Assembly: GCF_040537815.1 (NCBI RefSeq)
Contig: NZ_JBEWSZ010000002.1
Coordinates: forward strand, 434,001-498,000
Direction: 5' to 3'
Length of the DNA: 64,000 bases
Source: Mesorhizobium shangrilense
GTDB taxonomy: Bacteria > Pseudomonadota > Alphaproteobacteria > Rhizobiales > Rhizobiaceae
Shown in pieces: positions 24,276 through 32,490 of the stretch. Position 1 is the stretch's first letter, and each line of letters starts with the position of its first letter. Made by a program: the position numbers and the translations under genes. The notes under the pieces are model-generated. The model made no database searches. It worked only from the letters and a program-made list of their open reading frames with translations, and had not been told where the DNA came from.

Positions 24276-24311
24276 GGAGACTATATCGATTTTGTGACTG
24301 GTGCCCTGAAC

Positions 24312-25991
24312 TCAGAACAGCCCTTCGATCTGGCCGGCCTCGTTGAGGAAGATCTTTTCCGACGACGGCTTGCTCGGCAGACCGGGCATGGTCATGACCT
24401 CGCCGCAGATGATGACGACGAAGCCCGCGCCCGCCGAAAGCCTGACCTCGCGCACCGGCACGGTGTGGCCGGTCGGCGCGCCACGCAGGTTCGGGTCGGT
24501 CGAGAAGGAATATTGCGTCTTGGCCATGCACACCGGCAGGTGCCCGTAGCCGGCCTGTTCCCAGGCGTGCAACTGGTCGCGCACCGACTTGTCGGCGATT
24601 GCCTCCGAGCCGCGATAGATGCGCTGGACGATGGTGTTGATCTTCTCGAACAGTGGCATGGCATCGGGATAGAGCGGCGCGAACTGCGAGGCGCCGGATT
24701 CGGCCAGTGCCACCACCTTGTTGGCGAGTTCCTCGATACCGGCCGAGCCCTTGGCCCAATGCTTGCACAGGATGGCTTCCTCGCCCATCGAGGCGACATA
24801 GTCCTTCATCGTCTGGATCTCGGCGTCGGTGTCGGAATAGAAGTGGTTGATGGCGACCACCGCCGGCACGCCGAACTGACGGATGTTCTCGATGTGGCGG
24901 CCGAGGTTGGCGCAGCCCTTCTTGACCGCCTCGACGTTTTCCTTGCCGAGGTCTTCCTTCTTGACGCCGCCATTCATCTTCATGGCGCGCACGGTGGCGA
25001 CGATGACGGTGGCGGCGGGCTTCAACCCGGCCTTGCGGCACTTGATGTCGAAGAACTTCTCCGCACCGAGATCAGCGCCGAAGCCGGCTTCGGTGACGAC
25101 GTAGTCGGCGAGTTTCAGCGCCGTGGTGGTGGCAACCACCGAGTTGCAGCCATGCGCGATGTTGGCGAAGGGACCGCCATGGACGAAGGCCGGGTTGTTC
25201 TCCAGCGTCTGCACCAGGTTGGGCTGCATGGCGTCCTTGAGCAGCACGGCCATGGCGCCGTCGGCCTTGAGGTCGCGAGCATAGACCGCCGACTTGTCGC
25301 GGCGATAGGCGACGATGATGTCGCCGAGACGCTTTTCCAGGTCCTTCAGGTCGGTCGAAAGGCACAGGATGGCCATGACCTCCGAGGCGACGGTGATGTC
25401 GAAGCCAGCTTCGCGCGGAAAACCGTTGGCGACACCGCCGAGCGAGCAGGTGATCTCGCGCAGCGCCCGGTCGTTCATGTCCATGACGCGACGCCAGACG
25501 ACGCGGCGGATGTCGATGCCGAGCTCATTGCCCCAGTAGATGTGGTTGTCGATCAGCGCAGAGAGCAGATTGTGCGCCGTGGTGATGGCGTGGAAGTCAC
25601 CGGTGAAATGGAGGTTCATGTCCTCCATCGGCACCACCTGTGCGTAGCCGCCGCCGGCGGCACCGCCCTTGACGCCGAAATTCGGGCCGAGCGAGGCCTC
25701 GCGGATGCAGACGATGGCCTTCTTGCCGATGCGGTTGAGGCCATCGCCGAGACCGACCGTGGTGGTCGTCTTGCCTTCGCCGGCCGGCGTCGGGTTGATG
25801 GCGGTGACGAGGATCAGCTTGCCGTCCTTGTTGCCCTTCACCGACTTGATGAACTCGGCCGAGATCTTGGCCTTGTCGTGGCCGTAGGGCAGGAGATGTT
25901 CGGTCGGGATGCCGATCTTCTGGCCGATCTCCTGGATCTGCTTTTTCTTGGCGCCGCGCGCGATCTCGATGTCGGACTTCACTTCGGCCAT
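24312..25991 (-). CDS. fhs: Formate-tetrahydrofolate ligase
   Basis: A 559-residue enzyme that makes 10-formyl-tetrahydrofolate from formate, THF and ATP. The P-loop [17 protein letters not shown] (residues 68-84), the [20 protein letters not shown] block, [18 protein letters not shown], and the C-terminal [10 protein letters not shown] are all strongly conserved in the family. The length is normal. Gene begins with ATGGCCGAAGTGAAG and a ribosome site AAGGAAAG. It is a single-gene unit, facing the AT-rich cassette and preceded by a 320-bp gap. Confidence 0.95.
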   Translation of the reverse strand: MAEVKSDIEIARGAKKKQIQEIGQKIGIPTEHLLPYGHDKAKISAEFIKSVKGNKDGKLILVTAINPTPAGEGKTTTTVGLGDGLNRIGKKAIVCIREASLGPNFGVKGGAAGGGYAQVVPMEDMNLHFTGDFHAITTAHNLLSALIDNHIYWGNELGIDIRRVVWRRVMDMNDRALREITCSLGGVANGFPREAGFDITVASEVMAILCLSTDLKDLEKRLGDIIVAYRRDKSAVYARDLKADGAMAVLLKDAMQPNLVQTLENNPAFVHGGPFANIAHGCNSVVATTTALKLADYVVTEAGFGADLGAEKFFDIKCRKAGLKPAATVIVATVRAMKMNGGVKKEDLGKENVEAVKKGCANLGRHIENIRQFGVPAVVAINHFYSDTDAEIQTMKDYVASMGEEAILCKHWAKGSAGIEELANKVVALAESGASQFAPLYPDAMPLFEKINTIVQRIYRGSEAIADKSVRDQLHAWEQAGYGHLPVCMAKTQYSFSTDPNLRGAPTGHTVPVREVRLSAGAGFVVIICGEVMTMPGLPSKPSSEKIFLNEAGQIEGLF

Positions 25992-26312
25992 GACGGCTTT
26001 CCTTCAGATTGGTCGGTGGAGGGGACGGGGTTGATGTCTATCGCAAGCATGTTGGAAACGGCCCGCGGGCGCGAGGGCATGTTCTAACCCTGTCGCTGCC
26101 GCGGCGTCAACTTGCATGCAACTATGTTTCCTATGAAGAAAAATTTCTCTGCAGCCGACGGACCTGTCATCGGTTCTTCTCGTGCCGGTTGCCGCGCCGT
26201 ATAGAAGCCAGAGCACGCGACGTTCCGCCGTCTCAAAACAGCCGCACAATGCACGGAATGCGACAGAGGCGAGGGCGCAAATTCGCCATCGCCATGTCGG
26301 CCGTGGACACCG
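25992..26312. other. Intergenic region with no gene seen
   Basis: This 321-bp gap must contain the fhs promoter (minus strand). It also holds a 10-bp palindrome ttgcatgcaa (26112-26121) followed by an AT-rich stretch. Short open frames here have no ribosome site or family similarity and are not called. Confidence 0.5.
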
Positions 26313-27437
26313 CTACTGCGTCAGCACGTTGCTGATCTCGACCAGGTTGGAGCGGACCCTGAGCACATAGAAGCCCATCGTCGTCAGATGCGTCGGGAAA
26401 ATCCAGCCATCCTCGCGGCCGTTGGCGATGATGAAGGGCTGGATGCGCAGCGCCGAGGTGAATTGCTGGTCCATCGTGTCCCACAGGTTCTGAAGGTGCT
26501 TTTCCTTGATCACGTCCTCGAAGTCGGCCTGTGCGCCCTTCATCAGCCCGTAATAGGCGTAGAGCTGGCCATAGGCGAACCAGTAGCGGTCGTCGGCGCG
26601 GAAGTCGAACCAACCATTGTTGTAGTGCTCGGCCCGGTCCTTGAGGATGGCCGAGGTCGAGCCGATATCGCTGGCGATGCGGTCGAGATACTGCTTGAGG
26701 TTGTCGGCGCGGGCATCGAACACCGTCTGGCAGGTCTCCAGCCGGGCGTTGAATGCACGCAGCTTGCGGATGGCATCGCGATAGTAGCTCGGTGTCGGCG
26801 TCTTCGGGCCGAACGGGCTGAGGCCGAAATACCAAGTGTATTCGTCGAACTGCAGATTGCCGCGCGCGTCCTGCAGGTCGCTGTCGATCTGCGAGGTGGT
26901 GCGCACCCGACCGAGATTGTCGGCAAGTTCCGTCGTCGTGCGCCGAACCGCCTGGTTGATGCCGCGCTGGAACGATGCCTTGTTGTCGAAGAACGGCGTG
27001 CTGTCCCAGTCGATGCCGAAGAAGCCGAGCTTATAGAGGATCATCGACGACACCCAGGCATTCTGGTTGACGTTGAAGTCGGTCAGGTCCGCGGCCACCT
27101 GGGCGATCGCCGAATTTCCGCAGGTCTTGGCGGTGTCGGTTCCGGCACCGGCCGTCACCTGCTCGCCGGCGGAGACATTGCGCTTCTCGAAACTGTAGGT
27201 GTCGGGGTAGTTCGGGTTGAAATTGTTCCACCACTGCGTGGCGTAGAAGAAATTGGCGTAGAGGCCGATCAGCACCAGAAGTGCCACGCCGACGCCAGCC
27301 TTGAGGATCCAGCCGCGCTGCAGGTACCAGCGTCCGGCCCACATGAACGGCCACAGGATGACGCCGATCGCGAAGCCGATGCCGCGGCCGATCCAATGGA
27401 AGATACGGGTGACGAAGTTCACGATAGGATCAAGCAT
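26313..27437 (-). CDS. DUF2333-family membrane protein
   Basis: A 374-residue protein with one or two hydrophobic helices near the N-terminus (IGFAIGVILWPFMWAGRWYL and AGVGVALLVLIGLYANFFYA) followed by a large periplasmic, mostly helical domain. QWWNNFNPNYPDTYSF and FRADDRYWFAYGQLYAYYGL are typical of DUF2333. It is the last gene of a minus-strand operon that includes an AAA+ ATPase and a TelA-like coiled-coil protein; only 14 bases separate it from the gene before. It is probably the inner-membrane anchor of that system. Function unknown. Confidence 0.8.
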   Translation of the reverse strand: MLDPIVNFVTRIFHWIGRGIGFAIGVILWPFMWAGRWYLQRGWILKAGVGVALLVLIGLYANFFYATQWWNNFNPNYPDTYSFEKRNVSAGEQVTAGAGTDTAKTCGNSAIAQVAADLTDFNVNQNAWVSSMILYKLGFFGIDWDSTPFFDNKASFQRGINQAVRRTTTELADNLGRVRTTSQIDSDLQDARGNLQFDEYTWYFGLSPFGPKTPTPSYYRDAIRKLRAFNARLETCQTVFDARADNLKQYLDRIASDIGSTSAILKDRAEHYNNGWFDFRADDRYWFAYGQLYAYYGLMKGAQADFEDVIKEKHLQNLWDTMDQQFTSALRIQPFIIANGREDGWIFPTHLTTMGFYVLRVRSNLVEISNVLTQ

Positions 27438-27451
27438 GGCGAGTCACCCCC

Positions 27452-28756
27452 TCAGTCAGTCAGGCCATAGAGGCGCGTGCGCAACGCCACCTTGTCTTTC
27501 AGATATGTGGTTTTCAAAACGTCCACAATATGCGATCGCCAGGCATCGCTGAAGCCTCCATAGTCCTTGTAGAAGCCGTCCTTGTTGAAGATGTAGCGCG
27601 AGACGAAATCCGTTGGAACAAAGTCGGAGATCAGGCGGTTGGTCAGCCAGGCGTCCGGATGATCTGGCTTTGCCCGGATGACGAGGAAGCGTTGCTGCGG
27701 CGATACATCATCGATCCTCAATTGGCCGAGCTGGGCGATTTCGCGCTTGGCGGCGTTGAGGAAGGGGAAATTGCCGTCCTTGGTAATCAGGTCGGCATGG
27801 TTCTGGATCCAGGCCTGCAGCCAGACCTTGTCGACATCGGTCAGGTTGCGGTCGGGCTCGGCGTCGCGGATCAGCGCGCGAACGATCATCTCGGCGCGAT
27901 GTTCGAGATAGCCGGATGCCTCGATCCATGAGGCGCGGGGCAGCTCGATGCGGCCGGTGGTGGCGAGGAACTTGAACACCTTGTCGGCATCCTTGATCGA
28001 CAGATAGCTCACCTGCCATGGCCGCGAGCGGCGGAAGCCCGGCGCCGCCGGATCGCCGATCACCGTCGTCATGTCCGGATCGACGAACACGTAAAGGCCG
28101 CCGAAATGGCTGGTCCAATAGGCATTGTGGCGGAAGATCACCTGGTCGGGCACCAGCGCGTTCTCGCGGATGTCTCCACAGACTTTTGCCAGCTCCACCA
28201 TGCGCGTGAGCATGGCGTCGTCGCGCCAGGCATCGGGCTCCTGCTTCAGCCGGTCGACGAGCTTGCCGAGCTCGGCGGCCTTGCCCAGCACATCCTCGGC
28301 CGACAGCACCTTGAACTCGACCTGGTTGATCGACAGCAGGTCCTCGATGTCGTTGACCTTGGGGACGGAATCCTCAATCTCGCCGTAGATCACATCCTTG
28401 ATGGTCAGCGCGTCGATGGCGCGCTGGTTGCTGGTCATGAACTCGAACATCAGCTGCGAGGTGTTGGAGAAGGCGGTGTGGACCACCGGCAGGTCGATCT
28501 GCGACGGCGTCAGGATGATGAAGCGGCGGTTGACCTCGTTGGGATCGAGATAATCGTAATCGCCGCATTCCTCGGCGACCTGCGGCGAGAAGCCGGTACG
28601 GTCGATCTCGAAGCTCTCAAGTTTGGTCGGCTTCTTGCCGAAAGCGGCCAGCGCCTTGTTGTAGCGCTGGATGAGATGCGGCTCGTCGATGGTGAGAAGG
28701 CGGCCGTAGATCAGCTCGTTGTCACGCAGAAGATCGGATTTGCGGGCGGGGCTCAT
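27452..28756 (-). CDS. Uncharacterised conserved protein (possibly DUF6638) of the ATPase operon
   Basis: A 434-residue soluble protein with no signal peptide or membrane helix. Distinct segments are SDLLRDNELIYGRLLTIDEP at the start, LVPDQVIFRHNAYWTSHFGGLYVFVDPD in the middle and VPTDFVSRYIFNKDGFYKDY near the end. I think this is the family annotated as DUF6638, but am not certain. It lies 14 bases upstream of the DUF2333 gene. In the uninterrupted operon it would follow the ATPase by about 64 bases; the DUF559 unit now lies between them. Confidence 0.7.
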   Translation of the reverse strand: MSPARKSDLLRDNELIYGRLLTIDEPHLIQRYNKALAAFGKKPTKLESFEIDRTGFSPQVAEECGDYDYLDPNEVNRRFIILTPSQIDLPVVHTAFSNTSQLMFEFMTSNQRAIDALTIKDVIYGEIEDSVPKVNDIEDLLSINQVEFKVLSAEDVLGKAAELGKLVDRLKQEPDAWRDDAMLTRMVELAKVCGDIRENALVPDQVIFRHNAYWTSHFGGLYVFVDPDMTTVIGDPAAPGFRRSRPWQVSYLSIKDADKVFKFLATTGRIELPRASWIEASGYLEHRAEMIVRALIRDAEPDRNLTDVDKVWLQAWIQNHADLITKDGNFPFLNAAKREIAQLGQLRIDDVSPQQRFLVIRAKPDHPDAWLTNRLISDFVPTDFVSRYIFNKDGFYKDYGGFSDAWRSHIVDVLKTTYLKDKVALRTRLYGLTD

Positions 28757-28789
28757 GCGTGCAGTTCCAACAGATTCTGCGCTGTAAGA

Positions 28790-28859
28790 TTTGTCGCCAA
28801 CGCCGACGCCCCCCTCTCCCCGTTCTTCACGGGGAGAGGGTTAGGGTGAGGGGCAGCGC
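28790..28859. repeat. Left 70-bp inverted repeat of the DUF559 unit
   Basis: This copy matches the reverse complement of 29259-29328 at 66 of 70 positions. Its outer end reads tttgtcgccaacgcc. The centre is a hairpin, ctctccccgt, loop, acggggagag. Its inner end is six bases from the DUF559 stop codon. Confidence 0.9.
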
Positions 28860-28865
28860 GACGGG

Positions 28866-29258
28866 TCAAGGACATGTCTCTCCATAGCCTTTGGCAGCAA
28901 AAAATCGAAGATCATGTGTTTCGATATGACGTTCGAGGCGGCCTTCTATCGCAGCCAAGATCGTCTCAAGAACTGCTTCTCTGTCTTTCAACACGTCGAC
29001 GTTCCAAAAGCGTAGGACAGACCAATGATTCGAGACCATGAAGTGATCCCTGATCTGGTCATAGCTGTTGTTGGCATGCTGACTGCCATCGATTTCCACG
29101 ACAAGCTGACACTCCCTTCCTATCGGAAATTGCCGCACGAATTTGTGGCCGTTTAGTCTGCGATCGCGCAGTTCGAGCCAAAGGGCGCCTTCGGCATCGT
29201 TATCCGACTGACGCAGCCGTCTTGCTCGTTTCGTTGTCGCGATTTCTGGTCCACGCAT
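28866..29258 (-). CDS. DUF559 (Vsr-like endonuclease fold) protein with a core deletion
   Basis: A 130-residue member of the DUF559 family, which has a Vsr/PD-(D/E)xK endonuclease-like fold. Visible blocks are RARRLRQSDNDAEGALWLEL, RDRRLNGHKFVRQFPIG, LVVEIDGSQHANN and SVLRFWNVDVLKDREAVLE. Relatives normally have about eight extra residues between FPIG and the Cys before LVVE, including an Asp-Phe pair whose Asp is a likely catalytic residue; here FPIG runs straight into RECQLVVE, so the protein may be inactive. The ATG at 29258 directly touches the inner end of the right inverted repeat. Confidence 0.8.
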   Translation of the reverse strand: MRGPEIATTKRARRLRQSDNDAEGALWLELRDRRLNGHKFVRQFPIGRECQLVVEIDGSQHANNSYDQIRDHFMVSNHWSVLRFWNVDVLKDREAVLETILAAIEGRLERHIETHDLRFFAAKGYGETCP

Positions 29259-29328
29259 GCGCTGCCCCTCACCCTTACCCTCTCCCCGTGAAGGACGGGG
29301 AGAGGGGGGCGTCAGCGTTGGCGCCAAA
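29259..29328. repeat. Right 70-bp inverted repeat of the DUF559 unit
   Basis: Reverse-complement copy of 28790-28859, four mismatches in 70. It starts one base upstream of the DUF559 ATG and ends 31 bases from the ATPase stop codon. It carries the same central hairpin (ctctccccgt, loop, acggggagag). Confidence 0.9.
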
Positions 29329-29359
29329 CCTTTCAACACCTGCGGGCTGCGAAGGAGGA

Positions 29360-31270
29360 TTAGGCATTCCAAAGCCCCTTCTTCTTCATCTCCTCCATCT
29401 CGTGGCCGGCCCTCTCGCGCAAGCGGGCGTCGCGCAGCAGCTTTTCCACCGCAGCGTCGTCGGACTTGTCGGAATAGCGGAACTCGCTGTCGGCGTAGCG
29501 GTTGATCTCCTGCATCACCATGTCCATCGAGAACGGCCCGCGCAGGTCCTCGATCATGGCTTTCTTCTCGTCATAGCCCTTGTGCATGAAGGCTTCCGGT
29601 TTCTCGAACCATTCGTCGGGAAGCTCGATGTCCATGGCGCGCATCTTGATGGCGTCTGTGACGTTCTTGATGGCGCGGCCGGTGAAGCGCGGCTCGGCAG
29701 CCTTGATCAGGTGCAGGTAGGTGCCGATGTCGGCCATCGACTTCGGTTCGCCATTCTCCTTCATGTAGCGCTCATAGACCCGCATCAGGCTGTCCTCCTG
29801 CGGCTTCTCGTGCTCCTCATAGGCCTCGGTCACGGCGCGCTGGATTTCCTGCGCGGCATAGAGCTTGTGCGGCCCAAGCGGTATCTTGTGGTTCTTGCCG
29901 GCGAGCAGAACGAAGATGTCGATATAGTCGTCGCGGGTCTGCGGCCCGTCGACCAGCCAGCGGGCGCCGGCGCGCTGGCGTAGCGCATCATCGACGTTTT
30001 CGGGATAGTTGGAGAACATGCCGAACGAGCAGTTGCCGCGCACCACGGTGGAGGCGCCAGCGAAGGCATCCATCAAAACGCCGGTGATCTCCTGCTGGCC
30101 GGCCGAGGCGCGGTCGTCGGAGCGGCGCGCCGCCACCTGGTCGATATCGTCGATGGTGCCGAAGCCGATGACGCGCGGGTTCAAGACATTGTTGATGAAC
30201 TGGCGGCAGTTCTGGCCGGACTTGCCCTGATAGGACGAGATCTGGTCGACGCCGAAATTCTCATAGGCGAAGGGATAGGCGGCGACCTGGCAGTAATCGT
30301 TGACGAGACCGGCGATCATCTGGATCAGCGTCGTCTTGCCGGTGCCGGGCGCGCCGTCGCCGATGAAGGTGAACAGGAAGCCGCCGAGTTCGACGAAGGG
30401 GTTCAGTTCGCGCTCGAAATCATAGGCCATCAGCATCTTGGCGAGCTTGACCGACTGGTACTTGGCGATGTGGTTGCCGACGACCTCTTCCGGCTTCTTG
30501 AAGGTCATGACCAGCGGCTTGGAGCGCTTGCCGGGCGCCACGTCGAAACCGTCCAGGGTGAAATCGTCGGCGTCGATGCGGATATGGGCGTTCTCGAACG
30601 GGCCGATGCCGTCGAAGCGGCCTTTTCGCGCCAGCAGTCCATCAATGGCGACGCGGGCGAAAGCGCGGGCGCGGGTCATCAGGTCGGCGTCATCCGAAGC
30701 GCCAGCAATCGCCTTGTCGAGGCCGGCAAGGATCGACTTCACCGCATCCTGCGGCGTGTTGAACAGGAAGTCGGGCTCGGGCGTATCGTTGGGCGCCTCG
30801 CCATCGCTGTCGATCAGCTGGAACAGATAGGAGGACAGGCTGAAGGCGGAAATGTAAGCGGAGGCTGACAGAAGCTTCTTGAAGGCGGCGGCGTCGTCGC
30901 CTTCGAGCGGGGCGCGGGCGTTGCGCGCCTGCAGGCTTTCAAGATCGGAGCCCTCGGCGAAGACATCGGCGATGGCCAGCGCGATGGCCGCGCCGCGCCG
31001 GGCGCGAAACAAAAGCGTGTGCTGCGGGATGGTCAGCAACTGGTCGTCGGGATGGACGGCTGCGACGCTCTTCGACAGCTCGACCTCGCGCGTGCGGCGC
31101 ACCGAGCTGACCGAGACGGTCGAGACGAAGCGGCGGTTGGTGCCGGCAAGTGCGGTGCCGGACTCACGCGACGGATCTTCCAGCACGACGATGCGGGTGA
31201 TGAAGCTCTGCGCGGTGGCGCGATGCTTTTCGATCGCCGCTTCCGGGATGGTGGTCAGGCCGGTGTCCAT
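29360..31270 (-). CDS. AAA+ family ATPase of the unknown operon
   Basis: A 636-residue protein. The first 290 residues are a family-specific region without clear motifs. The ATPase core follows: Walker A in GDGAPGTGKTT (304-314), a Walker B-like IGFGTIDDID (about 368-377), and a sensor region with NCSFGMFSNYPENVDDALRQR (Asn as sensor 1, Arg as possible finger). The C-terminal 200 residues are helical (EEHEKPQEDSLMRVYERYMK). GGAGAGG precedes the ATG. It is the third gene of the operon, 48 bases after the previous one. It probably remodels a partner protein or complex using ATP; no substrate can be named. Confidence 0.85.
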   Translation of the reverse strand: MDTGLTTIPEAAIEKHRATAQSFITRIVVLEDPSRESGTALAGTNRRFVSTVSVSSVRRTREVELSKSVAAVHPDDQLLTIPQHTLLFRARRGAAIALAIADVFAEGSDLESLQARNARAPLEGDDAAAFKKLLSASAYISAFSLSSYLFQLIDSDGEAPNDTPEPDFLFNTPQDAVKSILAGLDKAIAGASDDADLMTRARAFARVAIDGLLARKGRFDGIGPFENAHIRIDADDFTLDGFDVAPGKRSKPLVMTFKKPEEVVGNHIAKYQSVKLAKMLMAYDFERELNPFVELGGFLFTFIGDGAPGTGKTTLIQMIAGLVNDYCQVAAYPFAYENFGVDQISSYQGKSGQNCRQFINNVLNPRVIGFGTIDDIDQVAARRSDDRASAGQQEITGVLMDAFAGASTVVRGNCSFGMFSNYPENVDDALRQRAGARWLVDGPQTRDDYIDIFVLLAGKNHKIPLGPHKLYAAQEIQRAVTEAYEEHEKPQEDSLMRVYERYMKENGEPKSMADIGTYLHLIKAAEPRFTGRAIKNVTDAIKMRAMDIELPDEWFEKPEAFMHKGYDEKKAMIEDLRGPFSMDMVMQEINRYADSEFRYSDKSDDAAVEKLLRDARLRERAGHEMEEMKKKGLWNA

Positions 31271-31318
31271 CAGATTTTCCTCTCCGGGAAGGGCAGTGCA
31301 GCCGAAACCAAGCTTGCC

Positions 31319-32464
31319 TCAAACATCCGAGATCACCTGTCCGTTCGACAGGATATGAACCTTGTAGCCGGCAAATATCTTCTGCGCTTCGCCGGCTGCG
31401 TAGAGCGCCTGATAGGCCTCATGCGGGATCAGCGCGTGGTTCTCGTAGCTCGATACGCCCTGGCGCGCGGCTTCGAGGTCATCGGTGTTGATGAAGAATT
31501 CCTGCGTCGTCTTCTCGCTCGAAAACAGCCCCTTGCGGCCGGGTTTCTCACCCTTGGAATAGACCTCCTGGATGGTCCAGGTCAGCAGCCAGGCATTTTC
31601 GGGCTTGCGCACCTTGGCCAGAACCTCGGTCACCGTCGAATTGTTGTCGGTAATCCCCGCCGAATAGAAGGGGCCGAGCACGACACGGCGCAGCTGCTTT
31701 GGGTGCAGCGGCTCGAAATCCTTGTCGAGGTTGACGGCGATGGTCGCCGGCGACAGCGTGTAGGCCGAATTCTTTTCGGTGAAATCGTCGAAACGGTGGG
31801 CAAGCTCGGGATTGAGCAAGCCGTCGACCGGCAAGGGGATGTCGACCTTGTCATTCAGCTTGCCGTTCTTGTCGACGAGTTGCCGGATCATCGCTTCGGA
31901 GGAATCCTCCACCGTCACCATGTAGACCAGCGGCAGGTTGGCGCTGCCGTCGAAACTGGCCCAGTGGACGAGATAGTAAGGGCGCCCGGTCTTGGGATTG
32001 ACCGAAACCTTGGCCGTTTGCGCCAGCGTGAACGGGCCGAAAGTGGTCTCGCTCTTGACGTCCTCCAGGTACAGCCGCTCGGCCATCGACTTCTGCAGCG
32101 CGGCGGGGAATTCCTTGCGGCGCAGGATGAAGTCGGCCATCTCCTCGCGCAGTTCGCCGGGCTGCGGAATGTTGGCAAGCCGGCTATCCGCCTGGCGGCG
32201 GTCGTTCTCCAGTTCAAGCAGGTTCTGGAACACCGGAAAACCGCTCTCGGCGCGCGAGATGCGGAACGTGTCCATGAAGCCCAGCCGGTTGCGCCAGCAG
32301 GAAAAGGACTTGTCGAGCCGGGCGATGTATTCGGCAACGATGCCGGCGACGATGCCATGCCGGTAGAGCGGCGAGCGGTCGTCGCGCATGAACACTTCGA
32401 GGCCGGCAAGTGCCGCAGTGATGGCCGAGAAATATCGCGCCGCCGCTTCGTTTTCGGGGGTCAT
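31319..32464 (-). CDS. Uncharacterised conserved protein of the ATPase operon
   Basis: A 381-residue soluble protein with no signal peptide or transmembrane helix. The N-terminal 150 residues are helical (AAARYFSAITAALAGLEVFM, GELREEMADFILRRKEFPAA). The second half looks beta-rich (YYLVHWASFDGSANLPLVYM, VVLGPFYSAGITDNNS). I do not recognise the family. It is 26 bases downstream of the TelA-like gene and 48 bases upstream of the AAA+ ATPase, so it is very likely co-transcribed and functionally linked with them. Confidence 0.75.
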   Translation of the reverse strand: MTPENEAAARYFSAITAALAGLEVFMRDDRSPLYRHGIVAGIVAEYIARLDKSFSCWRNRLGFMDTFRISRAESGFPVFQNLLELENDRRQADSRLANIPQPGELREEMADFILRRKEFPAALQKSMAERLYLEDVKSETTFGPFTLAQTAKVSVNPKTGRPYYLVHWASFDGSANLPLVYMVTVEDSSEAMIRQLVDKNGKLNDKVDIPLPVDGLLNPELAHRFDDFTEKNSAYTLSPATIAVNLDKDFEPLHPKQLRRVVLGPFYSAGITDNNSTVTEVLAKVRKPENAWLLTWTIQEVYSKGEKPGRKGLFSSEKTTQEFFINTDDLEAARQGVSSYENHALIPHEAYQALYAAGEAQKIFAGYKVHILSNGQVISDV

Positions 32465-32490
32465 GATGCTGGCCCTGAGGAGTGCGGCAA

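Larger units (their letters stand above)
28790..29328 (-). mobile_element. Putative mobile unit: DUF559 gene enclosed by 70-bp inverted repeats
   Basis: A 539-bp unit consisting of one DUF559 gene with a nearly identical 70-bp inverted repeat at each end (66/70). It sits inside an operon: removing it would leave a 64-bp gap between the ATPase stop and the next start, similar to the other gaps there. No target duplication was found at the ends. The boundary call rests on the repeat alone; movement is inferred. Confidence 0.6.

Noticed and set aside
24294..26087. Plus-strand open frame of 597 codons opposite fhs
   Set aside because: High-GC mirror frame; His/Asp/Val-rich without motifs.
28760..29360. 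Target-site duplication at the ends of the DUF559 unit
   Set aside because: The bases outside the two repeats (ending gtaaga; starting cctttc) do not form a direct duplication.
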